Part shown: in pieces, positions 55,833 to 64,000 of the stretch
Layout: every line of letters starts with the position of its first letter
Position numbering within the stretch: position 1 is the stretch's first letter
NCBI GenBank assembly: GCA_902606585.1
Contig: CACLGX010000004.1
Span: 48,336 to 112,335, forward strand
Direction of reading: 5' to 3'
DNA from: Paracoccaceae bacterium
GTDB lineage: Bacteria > Pseudomonadota > Alphaproteobacteria > Rhodobacterales > Rhodobacteraceae
DNA: 64,000 bases
Made by a program: the position numbers and the translations under genes
The notes under the pieces: model-generated
What the model was told of the DNA's origin: nothing
Seen by the model: the letters and a program-made list of their open reading frames with translations, nothing else
Databases searched by the model: none

Positions 55833-56276
55833 ACCGGTACCTGCTAATAATAAATTATTGAAAAACAACACAGAACAGCGTTGTGAAATTTCGGTACACT
55901 GTGTATCAAATTGTGTCAACTTCTTTAGAAATTTATAATTATCAGCTTTTCTATTTAGCTAGAAGGAAAATCAAAACTTTCTGTTAAATATAAAAATAAT
56001 ATTTATATAAGATATAGAAGATATTGTAGGTATCGAGAAAAGTGTGGATAAAATTTAATCCACATTCTAATCAAATAAAATTTCACTGTAAGTAATTAAA
56101 AAATAGGAAAAAAAAATTTAATTAACAATTTGTGGGTTATTATTAAAGTTCATACTCACAAAGGATAAAATGTAATTTATTTTTTATAAAGAACAGAATA
56201 AATTAAAAACATAAGAAAAAAATATAATGTTAACAAATACAGTAAAACAAAACATTTTTTATCCACAAAACCATAC
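55833..56276. other. oriC: Probable chromosomal replication origin (oriC)
   Basis: Longest non-coding gap in the window. Perfect DnaA boxes at 56043-56051 (TGTGGATAA) and 56259-56267 (TTATCCACA), near-box TAATCCACA at 56056-56064, very AT-rich, flanked by divergent rho and maf, near parAB/parS. Confidence 0.85.
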
Positions 56277-56888
56277 ATGGATTTATTAATGAGCGGAGAA
56301 CTTATTCTAGCGTCTTCTTCTGAAGTGAGAAAAGAACTATTAGAAAAGTCGAATATATCTTTTTTTTCAGTCGAACCAAATATAGACGAGGATGCTGTAA
56401 AATCCACTTTATTGGTCGAAAATTATTCACCTCGCGACATAGCAGACGCATTGGCAGAACTGAAAGCTAGTAAGATTTCCTTAAAAACCCCAGATAGTTT
56501 GGTATTGGGATGCGACCAGATTTTAGAATTCGAAGGTATTTTATTGGAGAAGCCGCCATCTAAAAATTTAGCTGTGCAGCAATTAATTAAAATTTCAGGA
56601 AAAAAACACAGTGCTTATTCTGCAGCGGTTATATTCGAAAACTCTAAACCTATTTGGCGTTTCGTTGGTAAAGCGGATTTATTTTTAAAAAATAATAGTG
56701 AGGAATATATTTCTGACTATGTAAGTAGAAATTGGGATAGTATTAAGCACAGTGTGGGTGGTTATAAAATAGAAGAAGAAGGTTGCCGTTTGTTTTCAAA
56801 GATTAATGGTGATTATTTCTCTATTTTGGGTATGCCATTACTAGAAATTATAAACTTCCTATGTATCAGAGGTGTAATTGATGGATGA
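56277..56888 (+). CDS. maf: Maf family nucleotide pyrophosphatase
   Basis: LILASSSEVRKELLEKSNISF; VLGCDQILEFEG; SVGGYKIEEEGCRLF. Confidence 0.93.
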   Translation: MDLLMSGELILASSSEVRKELLEKSNISFFSVEPNIDEDAVKSTLLVENYSPRDIADALAELKASKISLKTPDSLVLGCDQILEFEGILLEKPPSKNLAVQQLIKISGKKHSAYSAAVIFENSKPIWRFVGKADLFLKNNSEEYISDYVSRNWDSIKHSVGGYKIEEEGCRLFSKINGDYFSILGMPLLEIINFLCIRGVIDG

Positions 56889-57714
56889 GTCAAGGCCACG
56901 CTTAGCAGCTGTTTTAGGCAATCCGATATCGCACTCAAAATCGCCTAGAATGCATAACTATTGGTTAAAGCAAAACAAATTAAATGGGTATTATATACCA
57001 ATAAAAGTTGAACTAGAAAATTTTGAGGAAACTATTCGGGTGTTAGTGAGTATGGGATTTTCTGGAGTTAATGTTACTATACCACATAAATTATCAGCTC
57101 TTAAGATAGCAGATGAAAGTTCAAGCACAGCCCAATATATTGGTGCAGCGAACACTTTAACGTTCACCCAAGAAAATAAAATATATGCCGATAATACAGA
57201 CGCTTACGGTTTCATAAACAATATAAAATGCAAATATCCAGACTGGAATCCAAAAAAAGGAACGTCAGTAGTATTAGGAGCAGGAGGAGCAAGTAGAGCT
57301 GTTATAGCAGCGTTATTATCAGAAGGTTCTAAAAAAATAATAGTTCTAAACAGAACTATTGAAAAAGCTGAAGCACTTAAAAAAGATTACGACAATAAAA
57401 TCACCGTTGAGTCTTGGAAAAATATAAATGAAGTAGCGGCCTCCAGTAGCAATATAATTAATACTACCTCACTGGGTATGAATAATGAATCACTTATTTC
57501 TATTAACCCAAACGCTATACCTGAAACGGCTCTTGTCTCAGATTTGGTTTATACGCCTTTAGAAACAAACTTATTGAAAATGGCAAAAAACAGAGGATCT
57601 AGAACGGTGGATGGCTTAGGCATGTTAATTCATCAGGGCGTACCAGGTTTTGAAGCTTGGTTTGGTCAAAAGCCTTTAGTTACTGAAGAACTTAGAAAGA
57701 TATTAATAAAATGA
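56878..57714 (+). CDS. aroE: Shikimate dehydrogenase
   Basis: LAAVLGNPISHSKSPRMHNYWL; GVNVTIPHKLSAL; VVLGAGGASRAVIAAL. Confidence 0.97.
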   Translation: MMDESRPRLAAVLGNPISHSKSPRMHNYWLKQNKLNGYYIPIKVELENFEETIRVLVSMGFSGVNVTIPHKLSALKIADESSSTAQYIGAANTLTFTQENKIYADNTDAYGFINNIKCKYPDWNPKKGTSVVLGAGGASRAVIAALLSEGSKKIIVLNRTIEKAEALKKDYDNKITVESWKNINEVAASSSNIINTTSLGMNNESLISINPNAIPETALVSDLVYTPLETNLLKMAKNRGSRTVDGLGMLIHQGVPGFEAWFGQKPLVTEELRKILIK

Positions 57715-58301
57715 AATTCAAACTTGGTCTAACAGGATCAATGGGGATGGGTAAAACAAGCACAGCAATCTTGTTCCAAAAACACAATTGCGGAGTGTGG
57801 CATGCTGATAAAGCAGTTCACAGACTTTATGGAAAAGATGGTGATGCTGTAAAGCCAATAGCTAAGTATTTTCCAAAAGCTATAATAGAGGGCTCGGTAA
57901 ATAGGACAGAGCTAAAAAAATATCTGAGCGAAGATTTTGATAAGATAACTCTATTAGAAAAAATTGTTCACCCCCTAGTGTCTGAAGATAGGGAAAAATT
58001 TATCGAAAAAACAAAATATAAGATCAATGTGTTCGACATACCGTTGTTGTTTGAGACTGGTTCAAATAAAGAAATGGATAAAGTAGCGTGTGTATATGTC
58101 TCCAATTCCATTCAAATGGAGAGAATACGGTCACGAAAATCTATGACGGAAGAACAAATAGAAAAAATAAATAAACAACAGATGCCAATAGAAGAGAAAT
58201 GTAGGCAGTCAGATTTCGTTATAGAAACCAACAATAAAAAAGATACTGAAAAACAAGTTGTAAGTATAATTAAACAGATAGAAAGCTATTTAGATGCGTG
58301 A
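57711..58301 (+). CDS. coaE: Dephospho-CoA kinase
   Basis: LGLTGSMGMGKTSTAILF; HADKAVHRLYG; FDIPLLFETG. Confidence 0.96.
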   Translation: MKFKLGLTGSMGMGKTSTAILFQKHNCGVWHADKAVHRLYGKDGDAVKPIAKYFPKAIIEGSVNRTELKKYLSEDFDKITLLEKIVHPLVSEDREKFIEKTKYKINVFDIPLLFETGSNKEMDKVACVYVSNSIQMERIRSRKSMTEEQIEKINKQQMPIEEKCRQSDFVIETNNKKDTEKQVVSIIKQIESYLDA

Positions 58302-58992
58302 AATAGTTTTAGATACCGAGACCACAGGGCTCGACCCTGCAACTGGTGATAGAATAGTAGAAATAGGAGCCATTGAGCTTTGGAACCACCTTCCTACAGG
58401 TAAAACATTTCATAAATACCTGAACCCAGAGCGTAACATGCCCGAAGAAGCGCAGGCTGTTCATGGTTTGACGGAGGAGTTTCTAAAGGATAAGCCTGTA
58501 TTTTCTCAAATAGCAGACGATTTTTTGGCATTTTTAAAAGATTCAAAGCTGGTCATCCACAATGCTTCTTTTGATATGAAATTTATAAACGCAGAATTGG
58601 CGTTAGTTGAAAAAACCAGACTACCGGTCAATATAGCTATAGATACTCTGGGAATAGCACGAAAAAAATTTCCAGGATCACCTGCTTCATTAGATGCATT
58701 GTGCCGGCGTTTTAATATCGATAACTCTGCAAGAAAATTGCATGGAGCTTTGTTAGACGCAGAGATCTTGGCAGAAGTTTATTTGGAGCTTATCGGCGGT
58801 CGTCAACCAGATTTTGGTCTATCCGACGTGAATAACACTGGTGAAACAAAAGTCGATGAAAAAACACAAGTATTTAAGCGGCTTAAGCCACTAAAAAATC
58901 GTTTGACCGTTAAAGATGAAGAGGTTCATGCAGAATTTGTAAAAAAACTCGGGGCAAATGCTATGTGGAATAAAATAGTTTCAAAAAACTAA
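58294..58992 (+). CDS. dnaQ: DNA polymerase III epsilon subunit
   Basis: REIVLDTETTGLDPATGDRIVEIGAIEL; LVIHNASFDMKFIN; LHGALLDAEILAEVYLEL. Confidence 0.97.
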   Translation: MREIVLDTETTGLDPATGDRIVEIGAIELWNHLPTGKTFHKYLNPERNMPEEAQAVHGLTEEFLKDKPVFSQIADDFLAFLKDSKLVIHNASFDMKFINAELALVEKTRLPVNIAIDTLGIARKKFPGSPASLDALCRRFNIDNSARKLHGALLDAEILAEVYLELIGGRQPDFGLSDVNNTGETKVDEKTQVFKRLKPLKNRLTVKDEEVHAEFVKKLGANAMWNKIVSKN

Positions 58993-59519
58993 TTTTTAGT
59001 CGCTTTTTCTGCTTCTGCTTGACGCCGAGCAATTTCGTTTTGGTATAAAGCTAAAAAATTAATTTGCTCAAGATTTAGAGGTGGAAAACCACCATCGCGC
59101 GTCACATCTCCAACTATACGCCTTAGATATGGGAATAAAATTCTTGGACATTCGATCATTAAATAGGGGTGGATTTGGTCCTCAGGAACACCGGTCACTT
59201 CAAATATACCTCCATATTCTATTTCTAATATAAAAAGTTTAGAATTTTCATTATCATCAGAAGTTTCAGGAGTTCCTTTCTTAGCTGAAGAGACAACAGA
59301 TAACTTTATCAATATTTCATATTGGTTTTCAGGTGTTCTTTTTTTCGCATCAAGTTTAACTCCCACTTTGATGTCTGGGGGCGTATTTGAATCAAGCCCT
59401 TTTTGAGCTAAAATATTTTCAAACGACATGTCCCTGATAAATTGGGCCAGAACTTTTGTATTCGGTTGAACTGTCTGTTTTATCGTATCCGGTTGAACTG
59501 TCTGTTTTCTCTTTGCCAT
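58989..59519 (-). CDS. secB: Protein-export chaperone SecB
   Basis: FIRDMSFENILAQKG; YGGIFEVTGVPEDQIHPYLMIECPRILFPYLRRIVGDVTRDGGFPPLNLEQINF. Confidence 0.96.
   Translation of the reverse strand: MAKRKQTVQPDTIKQTVQPNTKVLAQFIRDMSFENILAQKGLDSNTPPDIKVGVKLDAKKRTPENQYEILIKLSVVSSAKKGTPETSDDNENSKLFILEIEYGGIFEVTGVPEDQIHPYLMIECPRILFPYLRRIVGDVTRDGGFPPLNLEQINFLALYQNEIARRQAEAEKATKN
59458..59511 (-). repeat. 27-bp x 2 in-frame tandem repeat at the 5' end of secB
   Basis: gtattcggttgaactgtctgttttatc / gtatccggttgaactgtctgttttctc; encodes KQTVQPDTI-KQTVQPNTK. Confidence 0.95.
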
Positions 59520-59557
59520 TTATAACTCCAAGACACTCTTCAATATAATAATTTAGT

Positions 59558-60043
59558 TTAGTCATTATTATGCATTTTACTATCATTGGTCCATGGTGAT
59601 TTTTCTTCTGGCTCTACTTCTTTGTAATCTGTAACTTCTATATCTGAATATTTTTTTTTATGAGAACTATTCCTTTCAGAGGGGGAGTATTTCACCAGAT
59701 TGATCTTGTTTTTTAACCAAAAAAACGCAGCTTTTCTAACCCTTGGTAATAATAGTAAAAACCCAACGGTATCCGTAAAAAACCCTGGCGTTAAAAGCAA
59801 AGCACCCGCAAACAAAATCATTGCACCGTGTACTATTGGTTCTGTGGGGTTTTCTAACTTGTTAAACTTACTTTGGATTTCTTTTAAAACGTTTATACCT
59901 TGTGTCTTAACTAAGAATGTACCCAGGATAGCAGTCAGTAAAATAATTAAAAGAGTGGGATAAACACCAATAAAACCACCCAGTAGTATGAAAAGCCAAA
60001 TCTCCAAAAGTGGTATTAGGATAAATAGCAATAACAACCACAT
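59558..60043 (-). CDS. fxsA: FxsA family membrane protein
   Basis: FILIPLLEIWLFILLGGFIGVYPTLLIILLTAILGTFLVKTQG; ILFAGALLLTPGFFTDTVGFLLLLP. Confidence 0.92.
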   Translation of the reverse strand: MWLLLLFILIPLLEIWLFILLGGFIGVYPTLLIILLTAILGTFLVKTQGINVLKEIQSKFNKLENPTEPIVHGAMILFAGALLLTPGFFTDTVGFLLLLPRVRKAAFFWLKNKINLVKYSPSERNSSHKKKYSDIEVTDYKEVEPEEKSPWTNDSKMHNND

Positions 60044-60143
60044 TTTTTATCTCCAATTTATCGGGTAGTGGACTTGTTGGGCCTTTGCACCTACATAAGT
60101 AATGAGTTAGTATATTTCTACCCATTCTTTAATTGAGGCTAAA

Positions 60144-60797
60144 ATGAACCCTGCGCTAATAGAATTAATTATCTTGGCTGGAATAGCCGTTTTTTTATTT
60201 TTGAGACTTAGAAGCGTTCTTGGAACTCGGGAAGGGTTTGAAAAACCACGTATGCAGCCAAAAAATGATGCACCCAAGCGAGAATTTAAGGTGATAGATG
60301 GTGGAGAAGATAAAGACATTACAGATAACGTGGAAAAAAATTCTAATTCTGCAAAGGCTTTAAAAACTATAAAGGAAAAAGATGAAACCTTTACAGTAAA
60401 TGAATTCCTGTCCGGTGCTAGATCAGCTTATGAATGGATTCTTATGTCATTCGAAAAAAATGAAATTGACGATATAAGAGAGCTTTTGAGTGAAGAAGTT
60501 GCTGAAGCCTTTGACTCAGTAGTAGAACAGCGAATTTTGCAAGGTTTGACAATTGAAGCAGAATTTATAGGTGTTAGGGAAATGAAATTGGTAGATGCTA
60601 GCTATAATTCGAAAACAAAAACAGCAGAGATAGCGGTGTCTTTTATTGGCGAAATGACTTCAGTTGTGAAAAATTCTTCTGGAGAAATAGTTGAGGGTGA
60701 CTCAAAGCAAATTAAAAGACAGAAAGACACTTGGACGTTTTCTAAGGATATTGAATCGTCCAATCCAAATTGGCTATTAGTTGCAACCGGTGAATAA
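60144..60797 (+). CDS. Tim44/TimA-like domain protein
   Basis: N-terminal TM anchor FLRLRSVLGTREGFEKP; FLSGARSAYEWILMSFEKNEIDDIRELLSEEVAEAF; position fxsA-tim44. Confidence 0.9.
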   Translation: MNPALIELIILAGIAVFLFLRLRSVLGTREGFEKPRMQPKNDAPKREFKVIDGGEDKDITDNVEKNSNSAKALKTIKEKDETFTVNEFLSGARSAYEWILMSFEKNEIDDIRELLSEEVAEAFDSVVEQRILQGLTIEAEFIGVREMKLVDASYNSKTKTAEIAVSFIGEMTSVVKNSSGEIVEGDSKQIKRQKDTWTFSKDIESSNPNWLLVATGE

Positions 60798-60846
60798 CGC
60801 ATAAATAGTAACTAAATGCTTTACCCAGATATTGGGTGGGAAAGAT

Positions 60847-61410
60847 ATGAAAAAGCGCGATCTAAGCGATGATGAAAAAGATTTATGGAAAGAATTTTCT
60901 AAGTCTACCAAGCCTTTACCACACCAAAATAAGAAAACTCACGAGACAAAACCCGAGAAAAAGAAACGAATAAACTCTGTAAATTTTAAAGACCAAGAAA
61001 AATATTTCATGGGAGTTCGAAAAACCCCTGCGCATGTTGAGAAGACCCCAGCCTTACCTATGTTAAGTATGGATTCTAAACTTCATACTAAAATGCGACA
61101 GGGCAAAATAAGACCAGAAGCAAAGTTAGACTTACATGGACTAAACCTGTCTCAGGCGCAGCCAGTTTTAACAAAATTTGTTTTGGATGCTCATGGCAAG
61201 GGTTTAAGACTTATCCTTGTAATAACAGGAAAAGGAAGAAACTCTGAAGACTACGGAGTAATACCCAAAAACAAGGGTGTTTTAAAAGCCACTGTTCCTA
61301 ATTGGCTTGCTATGGAGCCCCTATCAAGCAAGATTCTTCAGATTACAAATGCTCACGTTAAGCATGGTGGTGGTGGCGCTTTTTATGTATATTTAAGAAA
61401 AAAACGATGA
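60847..61410 (+). CDS. Smr/MutS2-domain protein
   Basis: KLDLHGLNLSQAQPVLTKFVLDAHGKGLRLILVITGKG; GGGGAFYVYLRKKR. ORF open from 60832; start likely MKKRDLSDDE. Confidence 0.9.
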   Translation: MKKRDLSDDEKDLWKEFSKSTKPLPHQNKKTHETKPEKKKRINSVNFKDQEKYFMGVRKTPAHVEKTPALPMLSMDSKLHTKMRQGKIRPEAKLDLHGLNLSQAQPVLTKFVLDAHGKGLRLILVITGKGRNSEDYGVIPKNKGVLKATVPNWLAMEPLSSKILQITNAHVKHGGGGAFYVYLRKKR

Positions 61411-61456
61411 GTATAACTAAGCAAATCAGAACACTAGACATAATAAGAACAAATTT

Positions 61457-61975
61457 TTGGATGCGTTAATGGAACTGACAGAAAACAAAATTATAAAATC
61501 GCAAAAAAAAATCGTTTGGAGCGCTTTGATGTCATCTGAGGTACTTTCACAGTGCATTCCAGGGTGCCAACAAATGACAGGCAACCTACAAGATGGCTTT
61601 GAAGCGACAGTTGTTCAGAAAGTAGGCCCAGTTAAGGCAACCTTTAAGGGGAAGGTTACGCTTTCGGATATTCTATCAGAAGAAAGTTTAAAACTGAGCG
61701 GAGAGGGAAAAGGAGGTGCAGCAGGTTTTGCTAAGGGAGAAGCGACCGTTAATTTATCAGAAGATAACAACATCACCACCTTATCTTATTCAGTAAATGC
61801 AAAGGTTGGTGGAAAACTTGCTCAGTTAGGAAGTAGAATAATAGATGGTTTTGCCAAAAAAACGGCTGATCAATTTTTTGAAAACTTCAAAGCTATAGTT
61901 GAGGGGACCGCTATACCTGAAAAAGAAAAGAAAGGTTGGTTTAAGAAACAAATCAAACCTCACAGGCGGCCCTAA
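61457..61975 (+). CDS. CoxG-like SRPBCC domain protein
   Basis: [84 protein letters not shown]. Confidence 0.85.
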   Translation: MDALMELTENKIIKSQKKIVWSALMSSEVLSQCIPGCQQMTGNLQDGFEATVVQKVGPVKATFKGKVTLSDILSEESLKLSGEGKGGAAGFAKGEATVNLSEDNNITTLSYSVNAKVGGKLAQLGSRIIDGFAKKTADQFFENFKAIVEGTAIPEKEKKGWFKKQIKPHRRP

Positions 61976-62693
61976 TAGATTTTAAGTTTTCCCCATATGG
62001 ATCAGGGTTCAATACTGATCCATTTTTAAATACAGCAGATCCAGCAACAAGTATGTTTGCGCCCGCCTGAGCAGAAAGAGGAGCGGTCTCAGTAGTTATC
62101 CCTCCATCAACTTCCAAGTGGATTGGTCGATCTGCTATCATTTCTCTTAGGGTTTTTATCTTTGTTAGCTGTGAATGAATGAACTTCTGACCTCCAAAAC
62201 CAGGGTTTACTGTCATAACACAAACTAAATCAATTTCATCTAGTAGGTATTCTATACTCTCTGCGGGAGTGGACGGGTTTAGTGCTATTCCTGCCTTACA
62301 CCCAGAGGCTCTAATAGCTTGCATGGTTTTGTGTGAATGTTTTCCAGCTTCAATATGTGCAGTTATCATATCTGCGCCTGTTTTAGCAAAAGTTGTGATA
62401 TAATCATCAACATTCGAAATCATCAAATGTACGTCCATTATTGTTTTTATATGGGACCGAATAGCACTGCAAAGTGGTGGACCAAAAGTTATATTGGGTA
62501 CAAAATGCCCATCCATCACGTCAACATGTATCCAGTCTGCACCTTGGCTTTCTACAGCCTGAATTTCTTGACCAAAATTTGCAAAATCTGCTGAAAGAAT
62601 AGACGGTGCTATTTTTATTGAACGATCAAAGCCCATACTGCTATCCTTACTTTGTGTTAGATAAGCCATACAATTTAAAAATTTAAATCTCAA
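61953..62693 (-). CDS. rpe: Ribulose-phosphate 3-epimerase
   Basis: [56 protein letters not shown]. Start may be [12 protein letters not shown]. Confidence 0.96.
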   Translation of the reverse strand: MRFKFLNCMAYLTQSKDSSMGFDRSIKIAPSILSADFANFGQEIQAVESQGADWIHVDVMDGHFVPNITFGPPLCSAIRSHIKTIMDVHLMISNVDDYITTFAKTGADMITAHIEAGKHSHKTMQAIRASGCKAGIALNPSTPAESIEYLLDEIDLVCVMTVNPGFGGQKFIHSQLTKIKTLREMIADRPIHLEVDGGITTETAPLSAQAGANILVAGSAVFKNGSVLNPDPYGENLKSIRAACEV

Positions 62694-62760
62694 CTATTAG
62701 TCATTTTCTGACTAAAGAGTTTCAGTTACGTAAAGTTAAAAAATCAAAAGGGCAAAGAAA

Positions 62761-63681
62761 GTGTTGGCAAACCCTATAAAAGAAATCAAAGATAGTCTCG
62801 CTAAAATAAGACCTTATATTGTTACAACACCAACGTTTAAGACATTATCTTTTGGTCAAATAATGGATTTAAAGTTGGAACAGTTACAGCACACTGGAAG
62901 TTTTAAATGTAGAGGGGCATTTAATTCACTTTTAGATAATGAGAAAGCAAAACAAGGAGTGATTGCCGCTTCTGGTGGAAACCATGGTGCTGCCGTTGCT
63001 TATGCTGCCCAAAAACTTGGCATAAAATCACATATATTTGTTCCAGAACTATCTGGTAAAACAAAAATAGATTTAATTAAAAGAACTGGTTCTGATTTAA
63101 CAGTAGTACCTGGGGCATATGCAGACGCACTAGAAGCAGCAAATAAGCACCAAAAAGAAACAGGCGCCGTATCGGTTCACGCTTATGATTCAAAGGAAAC
63201 GATTATTGGACAAGGGACACTTTTTTGTGAGTGGGAAGACCAAGGGCTGGAAGCAGATACTATTATTATAGCCGTTGGCGGTGGTGGGTTGATTTCTGGC
63301 GCTATTTCCTGGTTTCAAAAAAGAAAGAAAATAGTAGCAGTCGAACCTGAAAATTGCCCCACTCTAAACGTAGCATTGAAAAAGGGTAAGCCATCTAATG
63401 TCTCAGTATCTGGAGTTGCAGCAAGTGCACTGGGGGCAAAGTCAATTGGAAATATTTGCTTTAATCTTTCAAAAGAAAATCAGATAGAGAGTTTGGTTAT
63501 ATCAGATGATGAAATCGAAACAGCTCGGAGACTGCTGTGGGAAAACCATCGAATTTTTGTAGAGCCGGCAGGAGCTGCGGCATTGGCCGCAATTATTTCT
63601 GGAAAATATAAGCCAAAGACTGATGAAAAACTTGCTGTCTTAATTTGTGGGGCAAATCCAAATATAATACCAGAATTTTAA
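62761..63681 (+). CDS. Threonine/serine dehydratase-like PLP enzyme
   Basis: LEQLQHTGSFKCRGAFNSLL; AASGGNHGAAVAYAAQKLG; VAVGGGGLISGA; GTG start. Confidence 0.88.
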   Translation: MLANPIKEIKDSLAKIRPYIVTTPTFKTLSFGQIMDLKLEQLQHTGSFKCRGAFNSLLDNEKAKQGVIAASGGNHGAAVAYAAQKLGIKSHIFVPELSGKTKIDLIKRTGSDLTVVPGAYADALEAANKHQKETGAVSVHAYDSKETIIGQGTLFCEWEDQGLEADTIIIAVGGGGLISGAISWFQKRKKIVAVEPENCPTLNVALKKGKPSNVSVSGVAASALGAKSIGNICFNLSKENQIESLVISDDEIETARRLLWENHRIFVEPAGAAALAAIISGKYKPKTDEKLAVLICGANPNIIPEF

Positions 63682-63743
63682 TCTGGGATTGTATCATTCT
63701 ATTTCGCTGTTTATAGCGTCAGGAAATTTTGAGGAGCTAGAAG

Positions 63744-64000
63744 ATGTCTAATGCTATACTAGAGGGTGAAATAGAGGCGGCGTGGAGTGTAAGAGAGTCA
63801 ATAAGCCCTAAAACTAAAGGCAAAGTTCGCGACGCCATAGAAGAAACTTTGGAAGCTCTAGATAAAGGAAAACTTCGCGTAGCCGAAAAAACAAAAGATA
63901 ATGTTTGGCAAGTTAATCAATGGGCAAAGAAAGCGGTGCTTCTAGGCTTTAGGATTAAAGACATGGAGATTCAAAGTGGTGGACCACAGTCCTCAGGATG
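63744..64000 (+). CDS. dapD: 2,3,4,5-tetrahydropyridine-2,6-dicarboxylate N-succinyltransferase, N-terminal part (truncated by window end)
   Basis: Hand translation [81 protein letters not shown]; not in the supplied ORF track. Confidence 0.92.
   Translation, partial: MSNAILEGEIEAAWSVRESISPKTKGKVRDAIEETLEALDKGKLRVAEKTKDNVWQVNQWAKKAVLLGFRIKDMEIQSGGPQSSG

Noticed and set aside
56091-56240. CtrA-binding sites (TTAA-N7-TTAA) in the origin region
   Set aside because: Several TTAA motifs occur, but the pairs I checked do not have the 7-bp spacing; TTAA is expected often in such AT-rich DNA.

Overview
The window is a compact, AT-rich alphaproteobacterial chromosome segment. Its content and order resemble the Rhodobacterales core (my inference from protein families and synteny; no search was run). 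It is almost entirely housekeeping genes: rpsT, dnaA-dnaN-recF-gyrB, ribF, hemD / Mic60-like / hemY-like, tsaD-gpsA, ahcY, regA-senC/regB, tsaE-addB-addA-trxA-hslVU, thiBPQ, aroC, mutS, grpE-hrcA, rph-rdgB-hemW, parB-parA-rsmG-mnmG-mnmE-rho, then maf-aroE-coaE-dnaQ, secB, fxsA, tim44, smr, rpe and the start of dapD. I see no rRNA, tRNA, CRISPR array, transposon or prophage. The strongest non-coding signals are: (1) a probable chromosomal oriC between rho and maf with two perfect DnaA boxes; (2) a perfect parS inside rsmG and a one-substitution parS-like site over the mnmG start codon; (3) a clear TPP riboswitch upstream of thiBPQ with a possible ribosome-binding-site switch. The most plausible under-described metabolic locus is 37.2-41.3 kb: EamA transporter, BKACE/DUF849, FAH-family enzyme, sulfotransferase-like protein and class IV aminotransferase. 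I also note small in-frame tandem duplications (aroC, secB, tsaD) and many convergent gene pairs that touch or overlap. I found nothing I can defend as a wholly new defence or mobile system.
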